54,209 nt of DNA from Paratrimastix pyriformis. Its lineage: Eukaryota > Preaxostyla > Paratrimastigidae. The translations under genes were made by a program, and so were the position numbers. A model generated the notes under the pieces. It was not told where the DNA came from, made no database searches, and worked only from the letters and a program-made list of their open reading frames with translations. Of the stretch, positions 1 to 9,774 are shown piece after piece. The stretch is taken from positions 1 to 54,209 of the forward strand of contig JAPMOS010000201.1 of NCBI GenBank assembly GCA_027972325.1, read 5' to 3'. Position 1 is the stretch's first letter. Every line of letters starts with the position of its first letter.

Positions 1-110
1 GAGGGACAAACGTGGGCTGAGGTGTGAACGTGGGCTGAGGGACGCAGGCGGTGAGCGAGGGCTGAGGCATGAACACGGGCTGAGGCACGGGCAACGAGTA
101 AAACTGGGCC
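1..110. repeat. Imperfect GGGCTGAGG minisatellite
   Basis: The left edge holds five or so imperfect copies of a GGGCTGAGG core separated by variable GTGAACG/GGCACG spacers. It is cut by the window edge, so its full length is unknown. No coding signal is seen in it. Confidence 0.6.
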
Positions 111-1226
111 GGGGAGGCCTGGGCTGTGTAACCATGGTTTGCTGGAACATGGCCCATGCCCAGTATGCGTACTGATGCCAAGCAGATGGGACGGCCATCC
201 AGGGAACGGGGGCCGGGGCATGGTCGGTGGAGTGGGGGTCGGTGGGGCAGGGTGGGTGTGGGGAGTTGCGCGTTCTCTTTGGGGCAGGCCACGGAGCGCT
301 TCTTCTGGATGCTGGCTTTGGGATCGCGGTTTTTGTCGTTTCTTTGAGGGCAGCGGGGCGCCGTCGTCATCGGAGGAGGAGCTCGAGGTGGACGAGATCG
401 AAGAGGAGGAATCCGAGCTCTCGCTGGAGGTCGATGAAGATCGTCGAGGAACCCCGTCGCGGCTGGCTTGCCGTGCGCCGCAGCTCCGAGCAGCGGGTGG
501 TGGCACTTGGGCTTTTCGACGGATGGCGACCGCTTGCTGGGCTGCTTTGACGGCTCCCATGACCCGCGCCGGATCCAGCGGTGCCGTGGAAGATGCCTGG
601 AGCTTGGCAAAACGCGGGCTGCCACAGGATCGAGGGGAACCGCAGAGGGCAAAGGCGGGCGCTCCGTGTCGCTCGGAGGAGCCGAGTGGTGACAGTCCAC
701 GCAGTGTTCTGATGGTGTCTCCTCCTTTAGGGTGGTTGCGGGTTGTGCGGGTTCAGATTCAGGGTCGGACGGGAAAGCTCGATGGGAGAGACAGCGCCTT
801 CCGGCGACGCTGCGGGTTCGGCACATTTGCATGGAGCGGCTGCAGTTGGCTCGGTAACAAGGGCTGCCAATTCCGCAGCAGTCAGAAGAGACTCGGCTGG
901 GGAAGATCCGCCGCAAACTCAGGGAGCCGAGCAGGGCTGGGAGGGACGAGGGGGAACAATGGCCGCCGTGGGGAGATGCTGTTGGAGGATCGGTGGCCCA
1001 AGCTGCTGGGACAGCCCTAGTGTGTCCGCGTAGTCTCGGGTCGGATGTAGGGGTCGGGGTCGTCAGTGGAAGTCTGGACGAGTGGAGAGACTTCTAAGAC
1101 ATCGAACGCCTGGCCGTCGTTCGAAGAAGAGGGAGAGGAAGAGGCGCGAAAGTACTGGAAGAACGCCGAAAGAAGAGGGTCCGGGTCGCCTGAAGACATC
1201 AATCCGCTGTTCGGAAGAGAGGACAT
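111..1226 (-). other. Ser/Pro-rich coding-like stretch, minus strand
   Basis: I do not recognise a family. The minus strand reads like a disordered protein: a start at 1226 opens MSSLPNSGLMSSGDPDP, and further on there are Pro/Glu-rich segments and a serine/aspartate run around 360-430 followed by a Lys/Arg/Gln-rich segment. The readable frame changes several times, so this is either a spliced gene or a decayed one. A long plus-strand reading frame (139-1020) covers the same DNA, but its composition looks like the shadow of the serine-rich minus strand. The start lies about 100 bp from a possible plus-strand start at 1327, which would make a divergent pair. Confidence 0.3.
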
Positions 1227-1326
1227 CTTCTCAGACGACCTAAAAAGGAGGCGCGACGCGGTTATAGCGGCTACTCGCTGCTTTTGTTCTGTTGGTTGAA
1301 TTCGCGAACGATCGGTTGATTTTCTG

Positions 1327-3489
1327 ATGCAAGCACCATCTTCGCAAGCGTCTAGCGCTATCGAAACCCTGCCCGAGCCCTCAGAAGAGCGGAATTTGGA
1401 TTCGATTGATGATATCGTTGCCTCATCTGAGCGGTCATCGCCTCAACGTTCTCCCTTGACTCCAAGCCAAGTGAACCACCCTCTCTGTGTTCCGACTTGT
1501 ACTCAACTGGCGATGGAATCTGCCCGTCGTGCAACTCGGACCAATACCCCCAAAAACTGGTGCATCCCCTGGGCCCCAACCTCTGGGGAGCTCTCCGTCC
1601 AGGTCACGCGCTGAGTCCTTCCCGCCGTGTCTGGAGGGAAGATGATACCCTGAGGGAGCGGGGTGCGACTCCCTAGGGCTACCACAACGAAGCTACTCGA
1701 GTGAGCCCAGCGGCACCACCCCTGTCCGGACCGGTGATGGGACCGGCCGTGGCAGCAGAACCCGCCTGGAGAAGAATCCAGCGTGCACCCTTGGGCGTCC
1801 GAGGAGCTGGGCGGAGGCACTGGGGTGATGACAGTCCCCAGCTGGAGGCGGTGAAGAGCGCAATATCGAAGTGGGAAGGGACTGACTGGGCTGTGGCGCT
1901 GGTCGGCAAGGGACCGCGTGAGCAGCTGGTGGTGATGTTGGCTGAGGTCCTCCAGTGCTCACCCCCTCCCTCACTATGGGGAGGTCCTCGATCGGGCCTT
2001 CACCGCGGCCGATCCTGAACTCTGGGGAAGCTGCTCCCCAGCTGCTCAGGGTCAGGGGATGGGCCATCCTCTCCTATTGAGATCCCCGCTTCCCCTGATG
2101 CCGTGGACACGCCGTCCACCCCTCCGCGACCCCCGCCCCCTCGGAGCCCGCCGTCCAGTCTGCCTGGGAACGAGCTCACATCCCTGGTCCCACCCTCCGG
2201 TGAGGGGTCGCCCTGGCCCTGGCCGAGTCGCCACGGGGGGGGGACTCGCTGTGTCCTTCGTCCCCCCTCCACTCCGTTCCCCGGCGCAGCAACCCCGCTA
2301 CTGCGGGTGGCGGCCCGACGTCTGCCTGACCTTGCCCCACCCCCGCCCATGCCTGACCGGCAGGTGCAACCCCGTGCTGACCCGCCTCCACCACGGCCCC
2401 CCTCGGCCCCGGCCCTGCTGGTACGCCTGCCCGGGCTGCGTCGCCTCAACCCGAGTGGGCTCGAACCCTGTCTTCACCTGCCCGTGCCCCAACTGCGGAG
2501 CGTGTGCTTGCGCTTGGGCCTGGGGCCCCTGCTTGCGCCCCCGGAGGTACCGGTGCCTGCGCCTATGCCGGCACCCAGACCTGTGCTGAAGCCGTCGCCG
2601 TCGCCTGCGCCAGCTCCTGCGCCCGTCCCCCGTCTGCCTGCCCCGCGCCTGTGCCTGTGCCCCAGCCGGCGTCTGCTCCTCCACAACCCGCGCCCCAGGC
2701 CGCGCTCGCGCTCCAGCCAGTGCCCCAGCCCGTGACCGCGACTGTGCCGCAGCCCGTGCCCCAGCCTGCTCAGTTGGCGCCCGTGCTGGCCGCACCCCCG
2801 ATCAGAGGCCCCAGGACCCCTGTATCTTCGTGGGAGTTTGCGAGGCCCTTGCTGGGATCCTTGAGGCGGTGCTTCCGGACCATCCTTCTCAAACCCCCAG
2901 ACCATCCGAGCTGTGGAAGGTTTCCTGGGCTGGATATCACGGTGGGGCCCCCGCCGCGCCTTTGCCGTGCGTTGGAGGGCCTTCTTGGGCGGCCCATGCC
3001 CCCACAGAGGCCCCCCTCAGGGGGCGCAGCAGGAGGTGGCTTGCCGTTGCCGCAGCCGGCCGGAGTCGCTGCTCTGGGAGCTGCCCGCCCCTCTCCAGTA
3101 CCTGGCCCCAGGTGGAGGGACCTCCTGCACCCCGCCCACGGGCGGGGGACCTCCACCTATTTGTCAAGCGGAGAGGGGGGGGGGGGACTGGCGGGCCCTG
3201 GGGGCCTGGCAGGAGACCTGATCTGGGGCCGCACCGCCGCTTCGTGTGGCTCTCCCTGTCTGACCGAGAAGAGGCGCTGCGCCTGGAGCGGTGCCCGCCA
3301 GAGGGCTTCCTGGTCCAGCGGGCCAGGAGCGTGCCCGGGGAATTGGCCCGGAGACAGCCGATTGATGTGGCCCTCGTCGAATGGTGGTCCTCCCGCCCAG
3401 TGGAGCAATCTGGGTCATGTGTGATGGGGGCCCCCGCCTTGCGGGGTCCCGCAGGGAAAGCAGCCTCTGCCGCAGCAGCAGCCTCTGCC

Positions 3490-3529
<40 letters not shown>

Positions 3530-4213
3530 CAACAGCAGCCGCAACAGCAACAGCAACAGCAGCCGCAGCAGCAACCGCAGCCTCGGCAGCAACAGCAACA
3601 TCCGCGGCAGCAGCAGCAGCAACCGCGGCAGCAGCAGCAGCAACCGCGGCAGCAGCAGCAGCAACCGCGGCAGCAGTCAGGGCAGCGGCAGCCTGGGCAG
3701 CAGCCTGGGCAGCAGCAGCGGCGACCAGGGCAGCAGCAGCGGCGGTGGCCACGGGACCAGCAGCCACAGCAGCTGCAGCTGCAGCTCGAGCGACAGCAGC
3801 AGCAGCAGCAGCCACTGCAGCAGGAGCGGCAGCAGCCGCAAGATCCGAGGCGGCGGCAGCTGCAGTTGCAGCCGCAACAGCAGCAGCAAGTGCGGCAGCA
3901 GTGGCGCCAGCAGGAGGGGCGACGGCAAGGGGGGTGGCCGCGGCAGCCTGCACAGGGGCTGCAGCCCGATGCCGAGCCCCAGCCGGTGGTGGTGATACCC
4001 CAGCCGGATCGGCGATTTCACCGGCGCAACCGAGGGAACTGTGCGCGACCCGTCTGGCCTGCCGAAGGGGCCCCTGTACACCGTCGTTCAAGTGGGGGAG
4101 CAGTGCTATGCTGTCCCGGTGGGAGGTGCTGGCTGCAACTAAGACTCACCTGGAAGAGCGGGAAGAGCCCGCGGCACTGGGGAGTCCGCCGGCTTGCCGA
4201 GCTGCACGGCTGA
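1327..4213 (+). other. Pro/Gln-rich coding-like stretch, plus strand
   Basis: From an ATG at 1327 the plus strand reads MQAPSSQASSAIETLPEPSE and then a series of protein-like segments in changing frames. These include a Pro-rich part around 2100-2800, a segment around 3235-3410 containing RRFVWLSLSDREEALRLE, and a long poly-Gln part around 3460-3900 that continues to about 4213. The arrangement resembles a low-complexity, gag-like or disordered regulatory protein, but no catalytic motif, zinc knuckle or other recognisable domain was found. It ends just before a sequence (4290) that recurs at 5287. It may be a remnant of a mobile element or a host gene with many introns; I cannot decide. Confidence 0.3.
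3460..3900 (+). repeat. CAG/CCGCAG triplet repeat (poly-Gln)
   Basis: Dense CAG runs alternate with CCGCAG and CAACCGCGG units. In the plus frame continuous with the protein-like sequence to 4213 this reads as poly-Gln with Pro/Arg interruptions. The other two frames give poly-Ala and poly-Ser, and the reverse strand poly-Leu and poly-Ala, all of which are shadows. Confidence 0.85.
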
Positions 4214-4289
4214 TGAGACGGGTGTGGGAGCTGGAGCGAGACTCGCATGCACTGGTCCGCACAGGCGTACCACCGGCGCTGGAATCTGC

Positions 4290-4954
4290 TTGTTTCCGGT
4301 TTTGTATGTACTGGGCGTCGACAAAACCCAGAGTGCACAGGGCATTCATGAACGGGGGGGGGGGGGGGGGGGTTGGGGGGTTGGGGGTGGGGGGGTGGGG
4401 GGGGGGGGGGGGGGGGGGTGCTGCGTGGACGTGCACGCATTCACATTTCTCCTCTTACGACCCCATCCCCCACCACCCCCCCCACCCCCTGTCTTTTGGT
4501 TGATGTAATAGCGACCCTCCATCGCTCCCACCCCCCCCGTGCGTTGCCAGATCATTTTGTTTTTGCAGAAACCGGACCGGAAAACTGCGTGACGGGGACG
4601 GGGGCGGGGGGAAAGAGGTTTGGGGTTTATTCGGCGGGGTGGCGCCGACGATCAACAACGGGGACCAGAGCGCCTCCCGCAGCAGGGAGTGGGGCATCGA
4701 AGGTGGCATCGTAAGGCCGCAGCTTGTTGCGCGCGTAGACCTTGGGAATGCCCGCCTTGACCCGGTCGTCAAATTCGATGACGTAGGTTCCGTTGCGCCG
4801 GCGTTCCGCCACCCTCCGGCCCAGCAGAACTTGCCCATGCCGGGCCGGCGCCATTTGACGGGCGGGTTGACCATGAAGGGAGTCCCCTCCTCGATCGTCT
4901 CTTGGTCCTTGTTGCGGCGCCGCTCAATGTAGCCGTACTCGCGGTGCCGGTCGA
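4290..4954 (-). mobile_element. Partial copy, 3' end of Ty3-like integrase fossil
   Basis: This segment repeats the sequence at 5287-5911 with moderate divergence. It starts with the same TGTTTCCGGTTTTGTATG block, has the same G run, and holds the same integrase C-terminal coding segment on the minus strand (NGTYVIEF...IPKVYARNKLRPYDATFD). It stops abruptly at 4954, where satellite DNA begins. It is a broken fossil containing only the last part of the integrase and the downstream non-coding end. Either it was duplicated together with the satellite block or the satellite expanded inside a tandem pair. Confidence 0.7.
4354..4418 (+). repeat. Poly-G tract, G-quadruplex-prone
   Basis: Sixty-five bases consist almost only of G, broken by single or paired T. 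A shorter G run at the matching place of the duplicated copy (about 5350) shows the tract has expanded or contracted between copies. Its exact length should not be trusted in an assembly. Confidence 0.8.
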
Positions 4955-5286
4955 AAAATTCGATTTCTATTGAAAATCCATACCGGCGGTATGGATTTTA
5001 GTACCAGCGACAAACATCGCGTTACGGGTTCTGATGATGTAAATCGATGAGTTTCATCGAAAAAACACTTGGGATGATGTCAGAACACCACCTCGAAAAA
5101 TTCGATTTCTATTGAAAATCCATACCGCCGGTATGGATTTTAGTACCCCGACAAACATCGCGATACCGGTTCTGATGATGTAAATCGATGAGTTTCATCG
5201 AAAAACACTTGGGATGATGTCAGAACACCACCTCGAAAAATTCGATTTCTATTGAAAATCCATACCGCCGGTATGGATTTTAGTAT
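4955..5286. repeat. Satellite block 1 (138-bp family, ~2.4 copies)
   Basis: Two full and one partial monomers of the same palindromic satellite as the main array. The first monomer carries the variant reading GCGTTACGGGTTC, and all have GATGTAAATCG in place of GATGCAAATCG, so they belong to a slightly different subfamily. The block is fused directly to integrase-fossil sequence on both sides. Confidence 0.9.
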
Positions 5287-6890
5287 GTTTCCGGTTTTGT
5301 ATGGACGGGGCGTCGACAAGAACCCAGAGTGCACAGGGCGTTCATGAACGGGGGGGGTGAGCGAGAGCCGGTTTTGGGGATCCTCTGGGAGAAAACTGGT
5401 AATGCACGCAGCCCCCTCCTCCCCGAGCCCGATTATCCGGCCCCTCCAACGATTTCACCCCACCCCCTCCTCGAGCATTCGTATAAGATCATTTTTGTTT
5501 TGCAGAAAACCGGACCGGAAAACTGCGGGACGGGGGCGGTGGTGGGGATGGTGGGGTTGGGGTGTTTTATTCTGGGGCGCGTGACGCCGGCGATCAACGA
5601 CGGGGACCAGAGCGCCTCCCGCAGCAGGGAGCGGGGCATCGAAGGTGGCATCGTAAGGCCGCAGCTTGTTGCGCCCGTAGACCTTGGGAATGCCCGGCTT
5701 GACCCGATCCTCAAACTCGATGACGTAGGTGCCGTTACGCATGCGTTCCGCCACCCTCCCGGACCAGCAGAACCTGCCAATGCCGGGCCGGCGCCATTTG
5801 GCAGGCGGGGCGACCATGACGCGAGTCCCCTCCTCGATGGTCTCTTGGTCCTTGTTGCGGCGCCGCTCAATGTAGCCGTACTCGCGGTGCCGGTAGAACG
5901 CCACGGCCTCCTTGATTTGGCGCACCTCCGCGGCCGCCAGGTTGGCGAACTTGTCCGGCAGCTGGGCCATGTCGCCCAGTTGTTCGTACTCGGGGAGGTA
6001 GAGCGCCATCATCACAACCGGGCGTTGCTGGAAGACCGAAGAAACCGTGGCCGTGTTGTACAGGTGCACGGCGGGCTGCAGGAAGGGCTGCCACGGCAGC
6101 TCGCGGTTGGTGGCCGGCACGATACGCATCTTCATCACCCGGTTCTTGATCTTCTTGACGGCGTTCTCGGCCTTCCCATGAGACTGGGGTAGTACGGCCT
6201 CGACCGGTGGTGCTCCATGTGGACCCCGGGCAGCAGGTTCTTGTTCCTGAGCGGGTTGATGACTGTGAAGAGCAAATCCGAAACGCACAGGACAGACGCG
6301 ATCCACTCGGCCACGCGCTGGTTGACGAACTCGGTCCCATTGTCGGTCACGATCCGGGTGGGGAGCAGATTGGGCTCGTCGCTGGTGAACACACGACTGA
6401 GAAGGTCGGTCACCTCCTCCCCGGTGGCCTTCGTCTCCCGTGTCGCGGCGGCCCACATGTAGCTCGTGAAGTGGTCCACCAGGACGCAGAACGCGCGAGG
6501 CGGCTGGCAGCTCATCTCGAAGCCGCCGCAGTCGAGCTCGACCACCTCGAGGGGCCGGTTGACCACCAAGGCGTGGTACTTGGGATGCTCGTACGTGGGC
6601 CGGACGCTCTGGCACTGGCCACACGTCCCGATGATGTCCCGCGCAAGCTGATCCACGCCATGGATGTAGAAGAGGCCCTTCGAGTAGGCAATCAGGGCAT
6701 CTCGGTTGAGGTGCCCCTGCTGGACATGCAAGCGCCGCAGCAAGCGCACACGGCGGGCAAGCGGGTAGATCACGGGCACCCAGATGGGCCGATCGCGGAT
6801 CTCGTGGTCGAAGCGGAGCCGCTGCAGAACTCCCGCTCGACGCGGTACAACCCTTCATTGGCGTGTTTTAGACAGTTCGACCGGTAACTG
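5287..6890 (-). mobile_element. Ty3/gypsy-like integrase fossil
   Basis: On the minus strand this encodes most of a retroviral-type DDE integrase. An HHCC zinc-binding segment lies near 6750-6600 (HLNRDALIAYSKG...CGQCQS). The catalytic core follows, with a conserved Asp near VELDCGGF, the second Asp in IVTDNGTEF and the downstream Glu region (GKAENAVKKIKN). A C-terminal NGTYVIEF domain of the GPY/F type lies at about 5780-5640. No reverse transcriptase, RNase H or protease is seen upstream, so this is a partial element. It is broken, with about one or two breaks. Divergence from the partial copy at 4290 suggests a moderate age. It lies on the same strand as, and downstream of, the methyltransferase gene; I see no proof that they form one unit. 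Confidence 0.8.
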
Positions 6891-6936
6891 CGTGATCCTT
6901 CCCGAACTGGAAAAATGAGACAAACGGGGGCATTGA

Positions 6937-7215
6937 TCATGACCCGAAAAAACCAAAAAACAGACGTTCGATCCCGGCAAGGATTAGATGGATCCCCCGC
7001 GCCGTCCGGTCGTAGCTTCCATAATCAGCCACATCACCATCGTCTGCTGCTACATCAACCACGACGTCAATCTCGGCGGCTTCTGCGGGGTCCAGGTCTC
7101 CAAGGGCTGGCTCTTCGGCCTCCTCATGTGCCGCCTCGTCACCATCATCACCTCCGAAAAATAACTCCTCCTCAGGAAGCGGTGGAGGGAGGTCGTCAAC
7201 TTCGATTGGCTCCAT
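6937..7215 (-). CDS. Short acidic hypothetical protein
   Basis: A 92-codon minus-strand frame starting MEPIEVDDLPPPLPEEELFF. It is strongly acidic through its first two thirds (many Asp, Glu and Ala) and ends in a hydrophobic tail (GIERLFFGFFGS). No family is recognised. It lies about 200 bp downstream of the methyltransferase stop and upstream of the integrase fossil on the same strand. It could be a separate small gene or an exon of a larger unit. The intervening 7216-7422 contains a poly-A/T run near 7370-7390 suitable for a 3' end but nothing else I can support. Confidence 0.3.
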   Translation of the reverse strand: MEPIEVDDLPPPLPEEELFFGGDDGDEAAHEEAEEPALGDLDPAEAAEIDVVVDVAADDGDVADYGSYDRTARGIHLILAGIERLFFGFFGS

Positions 7216-7422
7216 ATCAGAGGCGCCACAGGAGTGGCTATCACCCTGGTCATGCAGCCCGTCCAGCGAGCACTACTCCCGGTCCCAGACCCCCTCCGGG
7301 TCCCGATCCCGCCCCGGTGGCTTGTTGTTCAATCGAGGCAATTTCTCGATGTATCGTGTTTCTTAGAAAAAAACAAACCAAAAAAAAAAAATCAGGATCG
7401 AAAAGAGGGATTGTATTACAAG

Positions 7423-7912
7423 TTACGGCAAGTCCTCGATTTCCTCGGGCTGAAGGTCCTCGCCCAAAGCATCCGGACTGAGCGGGTCCAGCAGCGGGTT
7501 GAGCTCGTCGGAAGGAGGAGGCCACTGATAAGGCTGATCATCGGGAGCGGGGATGAGGGGGCCCTCTTGGTCGTCTTGAAGCTCGAAGGCCTGCTCTTGT
7601 TGTTGTTGCTCGGCGGTGGTGGTCTGCTCGGAGGCCTGCTCTTCTTGTTGAGGCGGGGCAGGTTCTTCTTGAGGGGGGAGCAGAGGAAGATGCAGGTCCC
7701 ATTCGTCGACAGGGGGTGCAACGACGTTGCAAAGCTCCGTCTCGTGGGCTTCGAGGGGCAGGTATGCTTCGTCCTGCCGGTGCACCAGCACCGGAGGCAC
7801 GTGGCCGATCATGAGGCTCTCCACTGCAGGCGCCCGGTCAATTAGATCAACGCGCGTTCCGGTGGCCTCTGCCGCCAAGAGAGCTGGCCCACAGCCGCAG
7901 TAGCAGTCCAAC
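7423..7912 (-). CDS. DNA methyltransferase, C-terminal part (split by LINE)
   Basis: This is the end of the ParB-methyltransferase gene whose larger part lies at 19831-23872. The first residues on the far side of the insertion read CYCGCGPALLAAEATG, followed by TRVDLIDR. That is the D-x-[FY]-x-G-x-G motif I of beta-class N6-adenine/N4-cytosine DNA methyltransferases, which binds S-adenosylmethionine and ends with an acidic residue after the second strand. The remaining roughly 130 residues are a Gln/Glu/Pro-rich acidic tail ending ...EEIEDLP and a TAA stop at 7423. The reading frame matches that on the other side of the 10-bp target duplication, so the gene was continuous before the LINE arrived. 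Confidence 0.7.
7903..7912 (+). repeat. LINE target-site duplication, left
   Basis: GCAGTCCAAC occurs here and again at 19831-19840 directly after the (CA)n tail. The pair defines the LINE ends and the insertion point inside the methyltransferase gene. Confidence 0.9.
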
Positions 7913-7996
7913 CCCCGGTCGCATAGACCCTCGAGTTTTGAATTCCTTTGCCCCGTTTTTTGCGTTGATTCTCTCGCTGCCTCTTGCTATTTTCCA

Positions 7997-9010
7997 ATGA
8001 ACAAGACTGAAGAACAATCTGGGATGACGATGGAGCAAATGGAAGAAGCCGGGAAGATTGAGGAGAAGAAACGGGATGCAGAAGCAGCTGTTGCGCAATC
8101 GGAGGCTGCGAGCAAAAAGAGACGTGAGGGTAAGGTCGGTACATTTCGCTTTTGTGGTGGGGTGAGGGGGGGACCTGCATCGGGTCCTGGCCCTATCAAT
8201 GTGATCGTGGTCTTACTGGTAGTTTGTTGGATGATGTCTCTTTTGTCGCAGAGAGTCCGTGTTCCGGTTCGTTTCAAGAAGCCTCTGGACTCGTCCTCGC
8301 CCAACTATCGAAACTTGACATTGGCAATGGAGAGGGATGGATTCGCTGAGCCGCTTGTGGAGGGCTCCTACCCCTCCTTTGAGGTGCTCATCTATGAAGA
8401 CGATTTAGAGCTATTGGACAAGTTTTGTGGGGTGAAGGGATTGGACATCCTGGACCACCGAATGGAGGAATTACCTGAGTTGCGCTCAGCCACTACGATT
8501 GTTGGGGACTTCTCCCTGGAGTTGCTCCTGAAAGCGATTAGGGAAGCCAATCCTGGCTGCTTTGTGACTGGGAAACAAGTTCATGGCAAGGTCTGTCAGG
8601 TGGGGGTTGGGAATGATCATCTCTTGGTAGGTGCAAGACCCTATGATGAAGGTGTTCCGTGTGCTATGTGTGGTGAGGGGCCCGCCAGTGTGGCCATCGG
8701 TCGTGGCGGGTCGCCGGCCGATTTTGCCGGGGAGCGGTCGGAGCAGTTCGAGAATGTGCCTGGCAAGACGGTCATCGTGCTGCGGCCGGCTGGTTGCAGA
8801 TCGGTGGCCGACGTGATGCGGTGGTTTGCGACGAGCGGTCTCACCGCCCCGGACCAAATCAAACTGAAGGATCGCGATTTGGATTCGGGGCGGTGGGACG
8901 GGGGCTTCGTCCTCCGCATCCCGACCGACGAGGTCCCCAGGGCCCGGGCTATGGCGCGGAGGGGGCAGGAAGTGGGGGCTGTTGTTGTTGCGGATACGGG
9001 CGGGCTGTGA
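7997..9010 (+). CDS. LINE ORF1 protein (hypothetical)
   Basis: A 337-residue intact frame beginning 84 bp inside the LINE, the expected place for ORF1, the RNA-binding partner of the LINE machinery. The N-terminus (about residues 1-45) is a charged Glu/Lys/Ala-rich helix, probably coiled coil (MEQMEEAGKIEEKKRDAEAA). A hydrophobic stretch follows near residues 70-85 (NVIVVLLVVCWMMSLL). A globular middle has one CxxC pair (VPCAMCGEG). The C-terminal segment VIVLRPAGCRSVADVMRWF ... GGFVLRIP could be an RRM-like fold, but the match is by eye only. The ATG at 7997 is the first in frame. GT and AG sites at 8130 and 8251 look like an intron, but removing it destroys the frame, so I keep the continuous reading. 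Confidence 0.65.
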   Translation: MNKTEEQSGMTMEQMEEAGKIEEKKRDAEAAVAQSEAASKKRREGKVGTFRFCGGVRGGPASGPGPINVIVVLLVVCWMMSLLSQRVRVPVRFKKPLDSSSPNYRNLTLAMERDGFAEPLVEGSYPSFEVLIYEDDLELLDKFCGVKGLDILDHRMEELPELRSATTIVGDFSLELLLKAIREANPGCFVTGKQVHGKVCQVGVGNDHLLVGARPYDEGVPCAMCGEGPASVAIGRGGSPADFAGERSEQFENVPGKTVIVLRPAGCRSVADVMRWFATSGLTAPDQIKLKDRDLDSGRWDGGFVLRIPTDEVPRARAMARRGQEVGAVVVADTGGL

Positions 9011-9700
9011 GTGTAGGAGCTGGGCGGGTTGTGGACGGGTGCGTGGGGTGGGCAGCTGCTGTGATCATCGGCCCCCCTATTTCTCCCTGTCCTTCTGTGT
9101 TGGCACTGTCTGAAAACGAGTGGAAGGGAGCTGGTAAAGGGTGCAGAAAGGGGACTGGGTGGAGAATAATGGAAGGGGTGGGCGCAATTGGAGAGGTGGA
9201 TCGTGTAATCGCGAGTTTTGTTTGGGGGCACGATGTATTGAATACCGAAAACGAGGGAAAGGGGCGAGGGGATATGGGAAAAGGGAAAGAAGGGGTGGGG
9301 GCTTGGTTGGAATGGGGAGGGGAATCATTATGCAACTGAGGGGTGGAACAGATGGTGGAATTGGGGGAGAGAGGTGGAAGGTAAAATTGGAGTGGGTGGA
9401 GATATCACAGACAAGAAGGAGGGAACGGGAATTGGGTGGGGGTAATAAAGGGGTAAATGTAGTTGATCCAAAAGAGAGGGGCGAGAAGCGTGGTTGTCTG
9501 GGTTGGATAAAGACTGGTAATGAGAACTGGGAATGCTGGTACGGAAGACCTCTGGAAGGGGCGAAGGGGCCGGTGGTGGACGGGAGAGATGGGATCAGGA
9601 GGGTTGGCGGGGTTGGGATGGCTGTTTTCTCCCGCGTTTTCTGGTGGGCTGAGCGCCCCTACTTTCCAACTGTGGTTGGATGGCGTGCCGGCTTGGTGTG
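9011..9700 (+). other. LINE spacer after ORF1
   Basis: G-rich, degenerate sequence between LINE ORF1 and the nested element. A long open frame (9141-9791) reads Gly/Arg/Trp-rich and has no recognisable domain, so I treat it as non-coding or decayed. Its style (GGTGGGGG runs) matches 12640-12860 on the other side of the nested element, consistent with both being parts of one LINE spacer. Confidence 0.5.
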
Positions 9701-9774
9701 GTGGCTGCATGGGCCCCGGTTGAAGTCTCGGCGTTGCACGTTCCCTTTGCTCCGCGTTCTGCCCGTTTCTGGCC

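Noticed and set aside
139-1020. 293-codon plus-strand frame
   Set aside because: Gly/Trp/Arg-rich without any domain; it appears to be the shadow of Ser/Pro-rich minus-strand sequence.
3381-4091. Poly-Ala and poly-Ser proteins over the CAG tract
   Set aside because: Alternative frames of a triplet repeat; the poly-Gln frame is the one continuous with protein-like sequence after it.
8130-8251. Intron in LINE ORF1 (GTAAGG...TCGCAG)
   Set aside because: Its length (122 nt) would break the frame and lead to an early stop, while the unspliced frame is open and continuous.
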